DNA from: Thermoflexus sp.
GTDB lineage: Bacteria > Chloroflexota > Anaerolineae > Aggregatilineales > Aggregatilineaceae
NCBI GenBank assembly: GCA_020724485.1
Contig: DYGW01000012.1
Location: 1-34,957 of the forward strand
Length of the DNA: 34,957 bases
Reading direction: 5' to 3'
Position numbers and translations under genes: made by a program. Below, in pieces: positions 16,762 through 25,425 of the stretch. The notes beneath the pieces were generated by a model. That model was not told the origin of the DNA. It ran no database searches and saw nothing but the letters and a program-made list of their open reading frames with translations. The first letter of the stretch is position 1, and each line of letters opens with the position of its first letter.

Positions 16762-16797
16762 CTTGTAGGAGCGGGTTTGGAAACCCGCTCCTACAAG
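16762..16797. repeat. Perfect 17-bp inverted repeat
   Basis: cttgtaggagcgggttt (16762-16778) and its exact complement aaacccgctcctacaag (16781-16797) are separated by only gg. No U-run follows. With the terminator and a degenerate caataacc tract (about 16855-16935), it fills the 350 bases before the ABC ATPase. It looks like a dispersed palindromic (REP-like) element. Confidence 0.85.
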
Positions 16798-17006
16798 ACA
16801 TCTTGCGCGCGCTGCCCGTCTTGAATGTCAAATCTCACTAGACTTCGCTGGAAAGCTGGTTGTTGGTTTCTGGTTCTTGGCTGTTGGGCGGGCATCAAGC
16901 GCCAGCCACCAATTACCAATAACCTATCATCAATCACCGGCGGTAGCGGCATCATACTATTCTGATTTCGTCCTGATCGCTCCATCAACCTCGTATTGAG
17001 ACGCTT

Positions 17007-18470
17007 ATGCGCGTTGAACTGCAACACATCTCCAAGGCTTTCGGGCGCGTGCGAGCCAACCAGGACATCTCGCTGACGTTCGAGGGCGGGCGTATCTACG
17101 CCATCCTCGGCGAGAACGGCGCCGGCAAAAGCACGCTGATGAAGATCATGTCCGGCTACCAGTCGGCGGACAGCGGCGCCATTCTCGTTAACGATCAGCC
17201 GGCCACGCTGAGCGCGCCGACCGACGCCATTGAGCACGGCATCGGTATGCTCTACCAGGACCCGCTCGACTTCCCGCCCTTCACCGTGCTGGAGAACTTC
17301 ATCGCCGGGCGACCGGGCGGTTTTTTCCCCGACAGCGAGCGCGCGCGGCGCGCCTTCCTGGCTCTGACCGAGCGTTTCGGCTTCGCCCTGGACCCCGATG
17401 CCTACGTGGATATACTGACCATCGGCGAGCGCCAGCAGCTTGAGATTATGCGCCTGCTGTCGCTCAATGTGCAGGTGCTGGTGCTCGACGAGCCGACGAC
17501 GGGCATCAGCGCCGAGCAGAAGAACGCCCTGTTCAGCGTGCTCAAGTCGCTGGCCCGCGACGATGGGATGACCATCATTCTGGTCTCGCACAAGCTCGAA
17601 GACGTGATCGAGCTATGTGACTACGCCTTTGTGCTGCGGCGCGGGCGACTGGTTGGCCAAAAAGCTATCCCCTGCCCGATCAGCGACCTGGTCGCGCTGA
17701 TGTTCGGCAAGGTCATCGAGCGCCAGGAGCGCCCGCTGGTTGTCTGCGGCTTGCCGGTGCTCAGCGTCCAAGACCTGCGCGTGATCAGCCAACGCCTGAC
17801 GGTTGAGCACCTTTCGCTGGAAGTGTGCGAGTCGGAGGTGATCGGCCTGGCCGGGCTAGATGGCAGCGGGCAGGCCGAGTTCATTCGCGCCTGCACCGGC
17901 CTCTACCCGCCAGAGAACGGCGTGATCCGCATCAATGGCCGCGACATGACCCGCGCGTCCTATCACGCCTTCAAGCGGGCGGGGGTCGCCTTCCTGCCCG
18001 CCGGACGCATGGAGGAGGGGTTGATCAAGGGCATGACCCTCACCCAACACTTCGCGCTGACGCTGCCCAGCCGTGCGCCCTGGGTCAACTGGATGCGCGC
18101 CTGGCGCGTGACCGGCGAGCGTATCCAGCACTTCAACGTCAAGGGGCGGCCCGGCAGTCCCGTCCAGACGCTCTCTGGCGGCAACCAGCAACGCTTCGCG
18201 CTCTCGCTGCTGCCGCAGAAACTCAGGCTGCTGCTGCTGGAGCACCCCGCACGCGGCCTGGACGTGGAGAGCGCCAATTACATCTGGGAGCAGCTTCTGG
18301 CCCGCCGGGCCAATGGCACGGCCATCGTGTTCATTTCCGCCGAACTGGACGAGATCGTCGCCTACAGCGACGGCATCCTGGTCTTCTTCGGCGGGAGCGT
18401 GACGCTGGTCGAAGACCCGACCGAGATGACGGCCAACCGCCTGGGTGAGCTAATCGGAGGGAGGCTATAG
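17007..18470 (+). CDS. ABC transporter ATP-binding protein, nucleoside type (two ABC domains)
   Basis: A 487-residue cytoplasmic ATPase with two fused ABC domains, as in sugar and BMP-type nucleoside importers. Domain 1 has a complete Walker A (GENGAGKST, residues 35-43), Q-loop region MLYQDPLDF, and Walker B VLVLDEPTTG (Asp161, Glu162), but its signature is replaced by TIGERQQLEI. Domain 2 has a degenerate Walker A (GLDGSGQAEF) with no Lys, a proper signature LSGGNQQR, and LLLLEHPARGLD in place of Walker B. One composite active site is therefore likely, as known for this family. The start has a weak ribosome-binding site. It is followed directly by permease 1. Confidence 0.9.
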   Translation: MRVELQHISKAFGRVRANQDISLTFEGGRIYAILGENGAGKSTLMKIMSGYQSADSGAILVNDQPATLSAPTDAIEHGIGMLYQDPLDFPPFTVLENFIAGRPGGFFPDSERARRAFLALTERFGFALDPDAYVDILTIGERQQLEIMRLLSLNVQVLVLDEPTTGISAEQKNALFSVLKSLARDDGMTIILVSHKLEDVIELCDYAFVLRRGRLVGQKAIPCPISDLVALMFGKVIERQERPLVVCGLPVLSVQDLRVISQRLTVEHLSLEVCESEVIGLAGLDGSGQAEFIRACTGLYPPENGVIRINGRDMTRASYHAFKRAGVAFLPAGRMEEGLIKGMTLTQHFALTLPSRAPWVNWMRAWRVTGERIQHFNVKGRPGSPVQTLSGGNQQRFALSLLPQKLRLLLLEHPARGLDVESANYIWEQLLARRANGTAIVFISAELDEIVAYSDGILVFFGGSVTLVEDPTEMTANRLGELIGGRL

Positions 18471-18471
18471 C

Positions 18472-19659
18472 ATGGCTCCAACAATCCGCCAACGCCCATC
18501 CTCCAGCGCGCGCACCGGCGCTACGTGGCGCTATGTGCTCGACCTGCTGCCGGCGATCCTCGCTCCCTTCTTCGGAATCGCGGCGGCTCTGCTGATCATC
18601 GTGCTCATCCTGGAATGGCAGGGCGCCGATCCGCAGGTGGCCTGGGATTACGTCTATGAGGGCACGCTGGAGTCGGCGGCCAAGCGCGCCGACCTGGTCG
18701 CCTTCTGGATGCCGCTGGCCGTCGCCTCCTTCGGCCTGGTGCTGACCTACACCGCCGGATTGTGGAACATCGGCGTGGAAGGCCAGATCATGATGGGCGC
18801 CATCGGCGCGACGTGGGCGGTGCGCCTCTTCGCCGAGAGCAGCAGCCCGCCGCTGGGCCTGCGCCTGGGGCGCGACGGTATTCTCTTCATGTGCTTCGTA
18901 TTCGCAGCGCTCACCGGGGCGCTGTGGGCATTCCTGGCCGGCGTGCTCAAGACGCGCGGCGGCGTCAACGAGATTTTCAGCGGCGTGGCACTCAATTTCA
19001 TCGCCCAGACGTTCAACATGTACCTGATCTCCAACGGCGGGCCGTGGCAGCCGCCCGGCAGCCGTGCCACTGAGACCGCGCGCTTCCCGGAGAACGCGCG
19101 CCTGCCCAGCTTTGAAGAGTACCGGCGGCTCAGCCCCACCACGATCTACATCACCATCGGGGCGTTCGTGGTGGTGGCGTTGATCATGTACGTCTCGCGC
19201 TGGGGCTTGCAGCTTCGCGCCCAGGGCAAGAACCGCAAATCGGCGTTCTTGCTCGGCGTGCGCACCGACCGCAACACCCTGCTGGCGATGGCCGCCTGTG
19301 GGAGCATGGCCGGGCTGGCCGGGGCGTTTCGCGTGCTGGCCCCGGACGTGACCAAGCTCACCGCCACGCCGTCCGGCGGGATCGGCTTCCTGGCGATTCT
19401 GGTCGTGCTGCTGGCGAGCATGTCGGCTATCCTGACGCCGTTCGTCTCGTTCGTGTTCGCCGTGCTGTCCAAGGGCGGCCAGCGCCTGGAAAGCGGCTTC
19501 CAGTGGGATCACGACCTGCTGCTCGACCGCTCGCTGGTGCGCGTGTTGCAGAGCACGATCGTGCTGATGGTCGTGTTGGCCTTCGGCGCGCGCAACCGCT
19601 TCTTCCCGCCGCACAGCGCCCAGCCCGCCGTGGACGATGAAGACGTAGACCGGACGTAG
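18472..19659 (+). CDS. ABC transporter permease 1, nucleoside type
   Basis: A 395-residue inner-membrane permease of the branched-chain/ribose-type family, similar to NupP/BmpC-type subunits. A cytoplasmic N-terminus is followed by about eight to ten hydrophobic helices. Typical segments are TAGLWNIGVEGQIMMGAIGA, GGVNEIFSGVALNFIAQ and RAQGKNRKSAFLLGV (the ATPase-coupling loop). It starts one base after the ATPase stop with ggaggga upstream. It should form a heterodimer with the second permease at 20036-21004. Confidence 0.9.
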   Translation: MAPTIRQRPSSSARTGATWRYVLDLLPAILAPFFGIAAALLIIVLILEWQGADPQVAWDYVYEGTLESAAKRADLVAFWMPLAVASFGLVLTYTAGLWNIGVEGQIMMGAIGATWAVRLFAESSSPPLGLRLGRDGILFMCFVFAALTGALWAFLAGVLKTRGGVNEIFSGVALNFIAQTFNMYLISNGGPWQPPGSRATETARFPENARLPSFEEYRRLSPTTIYITIGAFVVVALIMYVSRWGLQLRAQGKNRKSAFLLGVRTDRNTLLAMAACGSMAGLAGAFRVLAPDVTKLTATPSGGIGFLAILVVLLASMSAILTPFVSFVFAVLSKGGQRLESGFQWDHDLLLDRSLVRVLQSTIVLMVVLAFGARNRFFPPHSAQPAVDDEDVDRT

Positions 19660-19664
19660 CGGCG

Positions 19665-19898
19665 ATGGCACGGTGGGAGTACCTGATGGTTTATCTGTCG
19701 GGTGAGCTTGACTTCCCCGACGCGGTTGAGCGGGGCGAGCGGCTCAGTTGGGCGGGCAAATCGCTTACCCAGCAGTTGAACGAGCGCGCCGCGCAGGGCT
19801 GGGAGATCATTGACCTGCGCTGGCTGGCGGAGATTGAGCTGATGGTGACTTTCCGCCGCCCGCTGGCAAACCTGGCGCATGAGGATCAGGAGGGGTGA
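19665..19898 (+). CDS. Small DUF4177-like protein
   Basis: A 77-residue soluble protein starting five bases after permease 1. It opens with WEYLMVYLSGELD and has a later LNERAAQGWEIIDLRWL, the pattern of DUF4177 proteins (WEY at the start, G-W-E in the middle). Function is unknown. It lies between the two permeases of one transporter, an unusual place. Codon use and GC match its neighbours, so it is probably a real gene. Confidence 0.6.
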   Translation: MARWEYLMVYLSGELDFPDAVERGERLSWAGKSLTQQLNERAAQGWEIIDLRWLAEIELMVTFRRPLANLAHEDQEG

Positions 19899-19934
19899 TG
19901 GCTGTCCGGTTGGCGAGCGTGGCCCAAAACCATA

Positions 19935-20025
19935 CCGCTTGACGACAACCAGCAGCCAATCGCACCCTTCAACCAATAACCAGTAACCAACAACCGACAC
20001 TGAAGACTGACGACTGATCACCGAA
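19935..20025. repeat. Degenerate ccagtaacc/accaataacc tract
   Basis: The gap between the DUF4177-like gene and permease 2 contains short near-repeats (aaccagcagccaat, accaataaccagtaacc, actgaagactgacgactgatcacc) like those at 7380-7450 and 16855-16935 in the opposite sense. Non-coding. Confidence 0.5.
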
Positions 20026-20035
20026 TGAGGCAATC

Positions 20036-21004
20036 ATGACCGGCTTAGAAAGCACCCTGCGCGGGATTGTGCGCGCTGCCGCCCCCATCGTCATCGCTGG
20101 GCAGGGCGAGTTGCTCACCGAGCGCGCCGGCGTGATCAACCTGTCGCTGGACGGGACGATCATGCTGTCGGCCATGACCGCACATGTCGTCGCCCGGCAG
20201 ACGGGCAGCCTGGTGCAGGCAGTGCTGGCGGCGATGGCCGTCGGCGCGGTGGTGGCGCTGATCGTCGTTTTCTCCAGCATCGCCCTCAAGCTCAACCAGG
20301 TGGCGGTCGGCTTCGTGCTGACCATCCTGTGCGCTGACCTGGCCGTGTTCCTGGGCAAGCCGCACTTCAACCAGCCCGGCAAAGAAATGCCCCACGCCCC
20401 GATCCCGTTCTTGCGCGACATCCCGCTGCTGGGGCCGGTGCTGTTCGACCATAACATCCTGATCTATTTCAGCCTGCTCTTAATCGTGTTGATGTGGTTC
20501 TACATCTACCGCACGCGGCCCGGCCTGACCCTGCGCAGCATCGGCGAGCAGCCCGAAGCGGCCTTTGTGCGCGGCACGCCGGTCAATGCGCTGCGCTACG
20601 TCTATGTGGTCGCCGGCGGGGCGCTGGTGGGGCTGGCCGGGGCGACGTACTCGCTGTCGGTCAAGCTCGGTTGGAAGGAAGACCTCAGCGGCGAGGGCTG
20701 GATCGCGCTGGCTATCGTCATCTTCGGGCTGTGGGTGCCAGCGCGGGTGGCCCTGGGCGCGTACCTGATCGTCGGCCTGCGCTCGATTGCCATTGACCTG
20801 CAGGACAACGACGTGATTGACCTGCCCTCGCAGATCGTCAACATGCTGCCCTGGATGCTGATGATCATTACCTTGCTGGTGGCGACCAGCGGCGCGCTGA
20901 CCCGGCTGGACCGCTACACGCCGGAACGCTTCCGCCCGATGATGCGCCGCTTCACGCGGGCGGCGCCGCCGCGCGCGCTGGGCACGACGTTCGAGAAGCA
21001 TTAG
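20036..21004 (+). CDS. ABC transporter permease 2, nucleoside type
   Basis: A 322-residue inner-membrane permease of the same family as the one at 18472, shorter as is usual for the NupQ/BmpD-like partner. Family segments are the N-terminal PIVIAGQGELLTERAGVINL, LKLNQVAVGFVLTILCADLAV, and the coupling loop LRSIGEQPEAAFVRG. It should complete the importer with the BMP protein, double ATPase and permease 1. No terminator hairpin with a U-run follows, but two repeat palindromes do. Confidence 0.9.
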   Translation: MTGLESTLRGIVRAAAPIVIAGQGELLTERAGVINLSLDGTIMLSAMTAHVVARQTGSLVQAVLAAMAVGAVVALIVVFSSIALKLNQVAVGFVLTILCADLAVFLGKPHFNQPGKEMPHAPIPFLRDIPLLGPVLFDHNILIYFSLLLIVLMWFYIYRTRPGLTLRSIGEQPEAAFVRGTPVNALRYVYVVAGGALVGLAGATYSLSVKLGWKEDLSGEGWIALAIVIFGLWVPARVALGAYLIVGLRSIAIDLQDNDVIDLPSQIVNMLPWMLMIITLLVATSGALTRLDRYTPERFRPMMRRFTRAAPPRALGTTFEKH

Positions 21005-21082
21005 CGCGTGTTATGAACTCCGCACGCTAGGCGTGGTGTGCAGTGTGCGGCGCATGTGTGACGCACTGACCCCACCCTGTGG

Positions 21083-21160
21083 TCCCTCCCCGCTGCGGGG
21101 AGGGACAGGCTGCTCCCCTTTCCCTGCTAGCGGGGAAAGGGGCCGGGGGATAGGGGTCGA
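21083..21160. repeat. C/G-rich palindromic repeat, copy 2
   Basis: Two adjacent hairpins: tccctccccg/cggggaggga (21083-21105) and cccctttccc/gggaaagggg (21115-21142), followed by gccgggggataggggtc. The arrangement resembles 229-300. They lie in the 295-base gap between permease 2 and xpt, which also holds a -10-like tacaat at 21243-21248. Confidence 0.65.
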
Positions 21161-21299
21161 AAAGTGCATAACACGCTCTAGCGCGCAGCGGCAGGCGGCG
21201 ATTTGGAGATTCTCAACAGGGGGCGTAGCGCCCCTTGTTTGGTACAATGAGCAGTTGCTAGGCTCGCCAGGCGTAGTCACGTGCAGGGGAGAACACACC

Positions 21300-21899
21300 A
21301 TGCAGGCGCTCAAAGACAAGATTCGGGCCGAGGGCAAGTACCTCGGCGACGGCATCCTCAAGATTGACAGCATCCTCAACCACCAGATGGATCCCAAGCT
21401 GATCAAGGCGATGGGCGAGGAGATCGCGCGGCGTTACAGGGACGCCAGGCCGACGCGCATCCTCACCGCTGAAGTGTCGGGCATCGCCCCGGCGCTGATG
21501 GCGGCGCTGGCCCTCGACATCCCCATCGTCTACGCGCGCAAGCACAAGCCGGTCACCATGTACGGCCCCATCTTCCTGGAGACCGCGCCCAGCCACACCA
21601 AGGGCGGCGAGATCAACCTGATGGTCGCCGCCGAGTACCTGCCGCCGGGCGAGCGCGTGCTGATCGTGGACGACTTTCTCGCCTCCGGCAAGACGCTGTT
21701 CGCCCTGGCGCGCATGGTTGGCGAAGCGCGCTGCACGCTGGTGGGCATCATCACCGTCGTCGAGAAGGCGTTCGAGGGCGGGCGCGAGACGCTGGAGCGC
21801 AAATACGGCGCGCCCGTTGACGCGCTGGTGACCATCACCTACATTGACGAGCATCACATCGAGTTCGCCGACGACCCGCCACGCGGCGTGGAGATTTAG
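21300..21899 (+). CDS. xpt: Xanthine phosphoribosyltransferase
   Basis: A 199-residue purine phosphoribosyltransferase that converts xanthine (and probably guanine) plus PRPP to the nucleotide. The PRPP motif ERVLIVDDFLASGKT lies at about residues 118-132. KIDSILNHQMDPKLIKAMG near the N-terminus and YARKHKPVTMYGPIF match Xpt rather than adenine phosphoribosyltransferase. The ATG at 21300 has gggga upstream; the open frame further left runs through a repeat. It is followed after 3 bases by guaA, giving xanthine to XMP to GMP in one transcript. Confidence 0.9.
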   Translation: MQALKDKIRAEGKYLGDGILKIDSILNHQMDPKLIKAMGEEIARRYRDARPTRILTAEVSGIAPALMAALALDIPIVYARKHKPVTMYGPIFLETAPSHTKGGEINLMVAAEYLPPGERVLIVDDFLASGKTLFALARMVGEARCTLVGIITVVEKAFEGGRETLERKYGAPVDALVTITYIDEHHIEFADDPPRGVEI

Positions 21900-21902
21900 C
21901 CG

Positions 21903-23459
21903 ATGGCCCTCAAGGACGGCGGCATTGTCATCCTCGACTACGGCTCGCAGACCGCCCAACTGATCGCCCGCCGCGTGCGCGAGCTGGGCGTCTTCGCCGC
22001 CCTCGTCCCCTACGACGCCAGCGCTGCCGATGCCCAGGCCGCCGCGCCCGCCTTTCGCGGCGTGATCCTTTCCGGCGGCCCGGCCAGCGTCTACGAGCCG
22101 GGCGCGCCCACCCTGCCCGATTGGGTGCTGGCCAGCGGACTGCCCGTGCTGGGCATCTGCTACGGGATGCAGCTTCTCACGCAGTGGTTTGGCGGGCAGG
22201 TCGCCGCGTCGGCGCAGCGCGAATACGGCATGGCAACCGTCACCGTGCGCGCAACGGGCGGGCTGTTCGCTGGGCTGGACGCGCAGCAGACCGTGTGGAT
22301 GAGTCACGGCGACCGCCTGGAGCGCCCGCCCGATGGCTTCGCCGCCGTCGCTTCTACGCCCAGCGCCCCCTACGCGGCCATCGCCCACGCCGAGCGCCGC
22401 CTGTTTGGCGTGCAGTTCCACCCGGAAGTACAGCACACGGCGCACGGGCGCGACATCCTGCGCAACTTCGTGATCGGCGAGTGCGGCGCGGCCACCGACT
22501 GGACGCCGGAGAACTTCATCGCGGCCAGCGTGGAGAGCATTCGCGCCCAGGTCGGCGGCGGGCGCGTGCTGCTGGGCATGAGCGGCGGCGTGGATTCGTC
22601 GGTCGCCGGCGAGCTGATTCACCGCGCGGTGGGCGAGCAGCTCATGCCCGTCTTTGTCAACCACGGGATGCTGCGCCAGGGCGAGGCGGATGCTGTTGTC
22701 GCCCTGGGCGAGCGGCTGGGCTGGCAGAACATGGTCGCCATGGATGCTACCGAGGAGTTCCTCGACGCACTGCGCGGCGTGGCTGAGCCGGAGGATAAGC
22801 GCCAGATCATCGGGCGGACGTTCGCCGAGGTCTTCGAGCGCGAGGCGAGTCGCCTGGGCGCGCTCGACTGGCTGGCCCAGGGCACGATCTACCCCGACGT
22901 GATCGAGAGCGCGGGCACGGGGCGGCCCGGCGCCAGGCGTATCAAGTCGCACCACAACGTCGGCGGGCTGCCCGACCGCCTGAAGGAGCGGCTGGTCGAG
23001 CCGCTGCGCGACCTGTTCAAAGACGAGGTGCGCCAGGTGGGGGCGCGGCTGGGCATCCCCGACGAGATCGTGTGGCGCCAGCCGTTCCCGGGGCCGGGGC
23101 TGGGCGTGCGCTGCGTCGGCGAAGTGACGTGGGAGCGGCTGGAGATTCTGCGCGCCGCCGATCACATCTTCACCGGAGAGCTGCGCGAGGCCGGGCTGCT
23201 ACGCGAGGGGACCGCGCAGGCGTTCGCCGTGCTGCTGCCGGTGCGCAGCGTCGGGGTGATGGGCGACAAGCGCACCTACGATGAGGTGATCGTCCTGCGC
23301 GCGGTGACGACGACCGATTTCATGACCGCCGACTGGGCACGGCTGGCCCCCGACCTGCTGGCCCGCGTCAGCAGCCGCATCGTCAACGAGGTGCGCGGCG
23401 TCAACCGCGTGCTGTACGACATCACCAGCAAGCCGCCCGCCACGATTGAGTGGGAGTGA
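21903..23459 (+). CDS. guaA: GMP synthase (glutamine-hydrolysing)
   Basis: GuaA amidates XMP to GMP using glutamine and ATP. The 518-residue enzyme has the class I glutaminase domain with Cys86 (GICYGMQ), His173 and Glu175 (QFHPEV). The ATP-pyrophosphatase P-loop follows (GMSGGVDSS, about 226-233), and the dimerisation domain ends in the family-typical PPATIEWE. Its ribosome-binding site, ggag, lies inside the end of xpt. Together with xpt and the BMP transporter it forms a purine salvage block. Confidence 0.97.
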   Translation: MALKDGGIVILDYGSQTAQLIARRVRELGVFAALVPYDASAADAQAAAPAFRGVILSGGPASVYEPGAPTLPDWVLASGLPVLGICYGMQLLTQWFGGQVAASAQREYGMATVTVRATGGLFAGLDAQQTVWMSHGDRLERPPDGFAAVASTPSAPYAAIAHAERRLFGVQFHPEVQHTAHGRDILRNFVIGECGAATDWTPENFIAASVESIRAQVGGGRVLLGMSGGVDSSVAGELIHRAVGEQLMPVFVNHGMLRQGEADAVVALGERLGWQNMVAMDATEEFLDALRGVAEPEDKRQIIGRTFAEVFEREASRLGALDWLAQGTIYPDVIESAGTGRPGARRIKSHHNVGGLPDRLKERLVEPLRDLFKDEVRQVGARLGIPDEIVWRQPFPGPGLGVRCVGEVTWERLEILRAADHIFTGELREAGLLREGTAQAFAVLLPVRSVGVMGDKRTYDEVIVLRAVTTTDFMTADWARLAPDLLARVSSRIVNEVRGVNRVLYDITSKPPATIEWE

Positions 23460-23545
23460 GAATTTGCCGCAGACAAGTATTCCCTTACAATTCATATAGG
23501 GTAAGGATGATCGTGTTCAACGAATGAGGCGAGAAAGCTCTGACT

Positions 23546-24391
23546 ATGGAAGCGTGGCGAGAAGGCTTTCATTTTCCTTCCGATATCACACTTGGCACTT
23601 CCCCTCTTGTTGAGGCATGGCTAGATCTTCGCTGGCAACTTCAGCCCGGTTCACAAGAGGGGTTCTTCCTAGATCCGCAATTCCCTTTGGCGTTGGGGAC
23701 TTTCTACCAGAGTGTCAGGGAGCGGTTCGGCTATCAAGAACCTCTTAAAGCGAGTACAGCGCCTTTAGAGTTCCTCCCACATGTGGTGCGATACCGGTTT
23801 CGCCCGGCTCCAGATGAATGGCCCCTATTGCAGTTGGGGCCAGGAGTCGCCACTGTGAATTTTACTCGCCCCCCCTACTCGTGGACAGAGTTCAAGGAAG
23901 CCTCTCTTTACCTTCGAGCGAAGCTCACCGACTCGTATGAAACGGGGCTACGCCCTGACAGAATCAGTCTGCAATACCGGAACGCCGTTCCGTGCAGTTA
24001 CAGTTCGGGTGAATTGCTCCGCTTCCTGAGAAGCAGATTGAACACCACTATAGAGTTACCCCCACACATTCCAGGGCCTGTGGGAATTCCTGATACGCCT
24101 GTCAACATGGACATGGCCTTCACATATAATCTAGAGAGGCCGCGAGGCAAAGGGAACATTCAGTTCGTTACTGGTACAAAGAGGAACGAAACAGAAGACC
24201 GTGAAGAGATCGGAACGGAGCATCTTCTATTTGAGCTTCGCGTTATGTCGCAAGAAGATGAGGTTCCCGACTACACCGATCCATCACAATTCGAAGACTG
24301 GCTCGAAGCGGCTCATGCCGTGATCCATGAGTGGTTCTTCTCGTTAATTGCAGGGCCATTGTTCGACGAATATCGGTCTCTTCAGGAGTAA
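23546..24391 (+). CDS. TIGR04255-like protein of unknown function
   Basis: A 281-residue protein of the sporadically distributed TIGR04255 type. The order of features fits: SPLVEAWLDLRW near the start, YRFRPAPDEWPLLQLGPGVATVN, PPYSWTEFK, RISLQYRNAV, and a C-terminal helix with AAHAVIHEWFFSLI. No catalytic motif, signal peptide or membrane segment is visible. The base composition is clearly more A/T-rich than the flanking guaA, which suggests horizontal transfer. It is the first gene of a three-gene cassette; five bases separate it from the next start. The function of the family is unknown to me. Confidence 0.7.
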   Translation: MEAWREGFHFPSDITLGTSPLVEAWLDLRWQLQPGSQEGFFLDPQFPLALGTFYQSVRERFGYQEPLKASTAPLEFLPHVVRYRFRPAPDEWPLLQLGPGVATVNFTRPPYSWTEFKEASLYLRAKLTDSYETGLRPDRISLQYRNAVPCSYSSGELLRFLRSRLNTTIELPPHIPGPVGIPDTPVNMDMAFTYNLERPRGKGNIQFVTGTKRNETEDREEIGTEHLLFELRVMSQEDEVPDYTDPSQFEDWLEAAHAVIHEWFFSLIAGPLFDEYRSLQE

Positions 24392-24396
24392 ATGGG

Positions 24397-24945
24397 ATGA
24401 TTTCCCCGATCTTACCTTTTGCTGGCACCGGTCGAAACTCCGCTTTCGTCAGCGTGGGGAGTACCCTGCTCGACATTGACCCTTTGAACACTGCCGAAGG
24501 CCCGGATACCTTCTGGCCATGGCCGATCTATCCACCGGAGGCCAAGAGACAGGTCAATGATTCCGATACCCGCTACGTTAGGAATGTTCCCAGTAAAGCG
24601 GGTGAGGATATTCGCGCCGATCGATTCGTGACGCTTGATGCCCTATATCATGGTCACAACTCTCGGGCTGTTAGAGAATATCTGGATAAGCACCGCGTTC
24701 TACAGTCTGTCCTCGTTGAAGCGCACGAATATCTACAGCGGTGCTTCGGCCCAAACCTTGATGTTGAACTGTGCTTGAGGCCAGACCCCGAAGTTGAAGG
24801 GCTAGACGTGTTGTTCGGATACATCTCAACCGATTTGCCAGTCGAGGAGGCACTTGAGCGCCTTGAGCGTTTCGATGAGTTGTGGTTCCTCGATGCCATG
24901 CCGGATATCCCTGCCAGACTGAATTTCAACTTAAGATTCGTATGA
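24397..24945 (+). CDS. Unknown protein, partner of the HEPN gene
   Basis: A 182-residue protein with aggag ahead of the ATG at 24397, five bases after the previous stop. The N-terminal part is unrecognised. The C-terminal half (from about residue 100) reads EAHEYLQRCFGPNLDVELCLRPDPEVE, then ISTDLPVEEALERLERFDELWFLDAM. It resembles, from memory, small acidic cyanobacterial proteins encoded beside HEPN genes. The start of the HEPN gene overlaps its stop by 4 bases (ATGA at 24942-24945), so the two are translationally coupled. An antitoxin or partner role is inference only. Confidence 0.6.
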   Translation: MISPILPFAGTGRNSAFVSVGSTLLDIDPLNTAEGPDTFWPWPIYPPEAKRQVNDSDTRYVRNVPSKAGEDIRADRFVTLDALYHGHNSRAVREYLDKHRVLQSVLVEAHEYLQRCFGPNLDVELCLRPDPEVEGLDVLFGYISTDLPVEEALERLERFDELWFLDAMPDIPARLNFNLRFV

Positions 24946-25325
24946 GCTTCGATTGGTCTGACTTTCTGAAGTTAGCGGAATCGCTTGCGCGCGCTGAAAG
25001 AGCCTCTTCTCTTGAGGAAGCCGCCCTCCGGAGTGCTGTCAGTAGAGCCTATTATGCTGCATTCTGTGCGTCTCGGAATCATGCGCGTGACCTGGGAGAG
25101 ATAATTCTCATGAGGGGGCCAAGAGATCACGGTATTGTTCAAGATCACTACAAGCATTCGAGGGTTCGTGATTATCAAAAGATTGGCACTTGGCTAGAGC
25201 GTCTGCGAGATAACCGCAATTGTGCGGATTATGATGATGTTCTCCAAGAGAACCTCAAATCGCTGACCCAATCGTCACTTGCACAGGCTCATAATGTCTT
25301 CAGGCTACTCTATGGGCTCGGGTGA
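24942..25325 (+). CDS. HEPN-fold protein
   Basis: A 127-residue all-helical protein. RSAVSRAYYAAFCASRNHARD is the typical second helix of HEPN proteins, and LRDNRNCADYDD is the C-terminal motif. HEPN domains are often RNases with R-X4-6-H; here the equivalent stretch reads RNCADY, without the His, so activity is doubtful. The ATG at 24942 overlaps the stop of the upstream gene. GC is low, as in the rest of the cassette. Two small hairpins follow the stop (25333-25348 and 25352-25371). Confidence 0.7.
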   Translation: MSFDWSDFLKLAESLARAERASSLEEAALRSAVSRAYYAAFCASRNHARDLGEIILMRGPRDHGIVQDHYKHSRVRDYQKIGTWLERLRDNRNCADYDDVLQENLKSLTQSSLAQAHNVFRLLYGLG

Positions 25326-25332
25326 CAAGTAA

Positions 25333-25371
25333 TTCGAGTTTGCTCGAAGGGTCTCACACTTGTTTGTGAGA
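25333..25371. terminator. Twin hairpins closing the HEPN cassette
   Basis: ttcgag/ctcgaa (25333-25338, 25343-25348) and tctcaca/tgtgaga (25352-25358, 25365-25371) are perfect small stems in the gap before the TIR-WD40 gene. Neither has a U-run, so a terminator role is uncertain; they mark the boundary where GC content rises again. Confidence 0.4.
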
Positions 25372-25425
25372 ATCAGATCCTGTTCGCCAGTAGTTTGACG
25401 CCCCTCTTCTATCTGAGCGCCGCCC

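Noticed and set aside
18331-19671. Minus-strand open frame of 446 codons opposite permease 1
   Set aside because: Shadow of the permease gene; composition His/Gln/Arg-rich with no motif.
21005-21299. Purine riboswitch upstream of xpt
   Set aside because: Looked for because xpt often has one; no three-way-junction aptamer with the conserved core is visible, only repeat hairpins.
21258-23165. Minus-strand open frame of 635 codons opposite xpt and guaA
   Set aside because: Crosses two well-defined genes on the other strand and has no recognisable domain.
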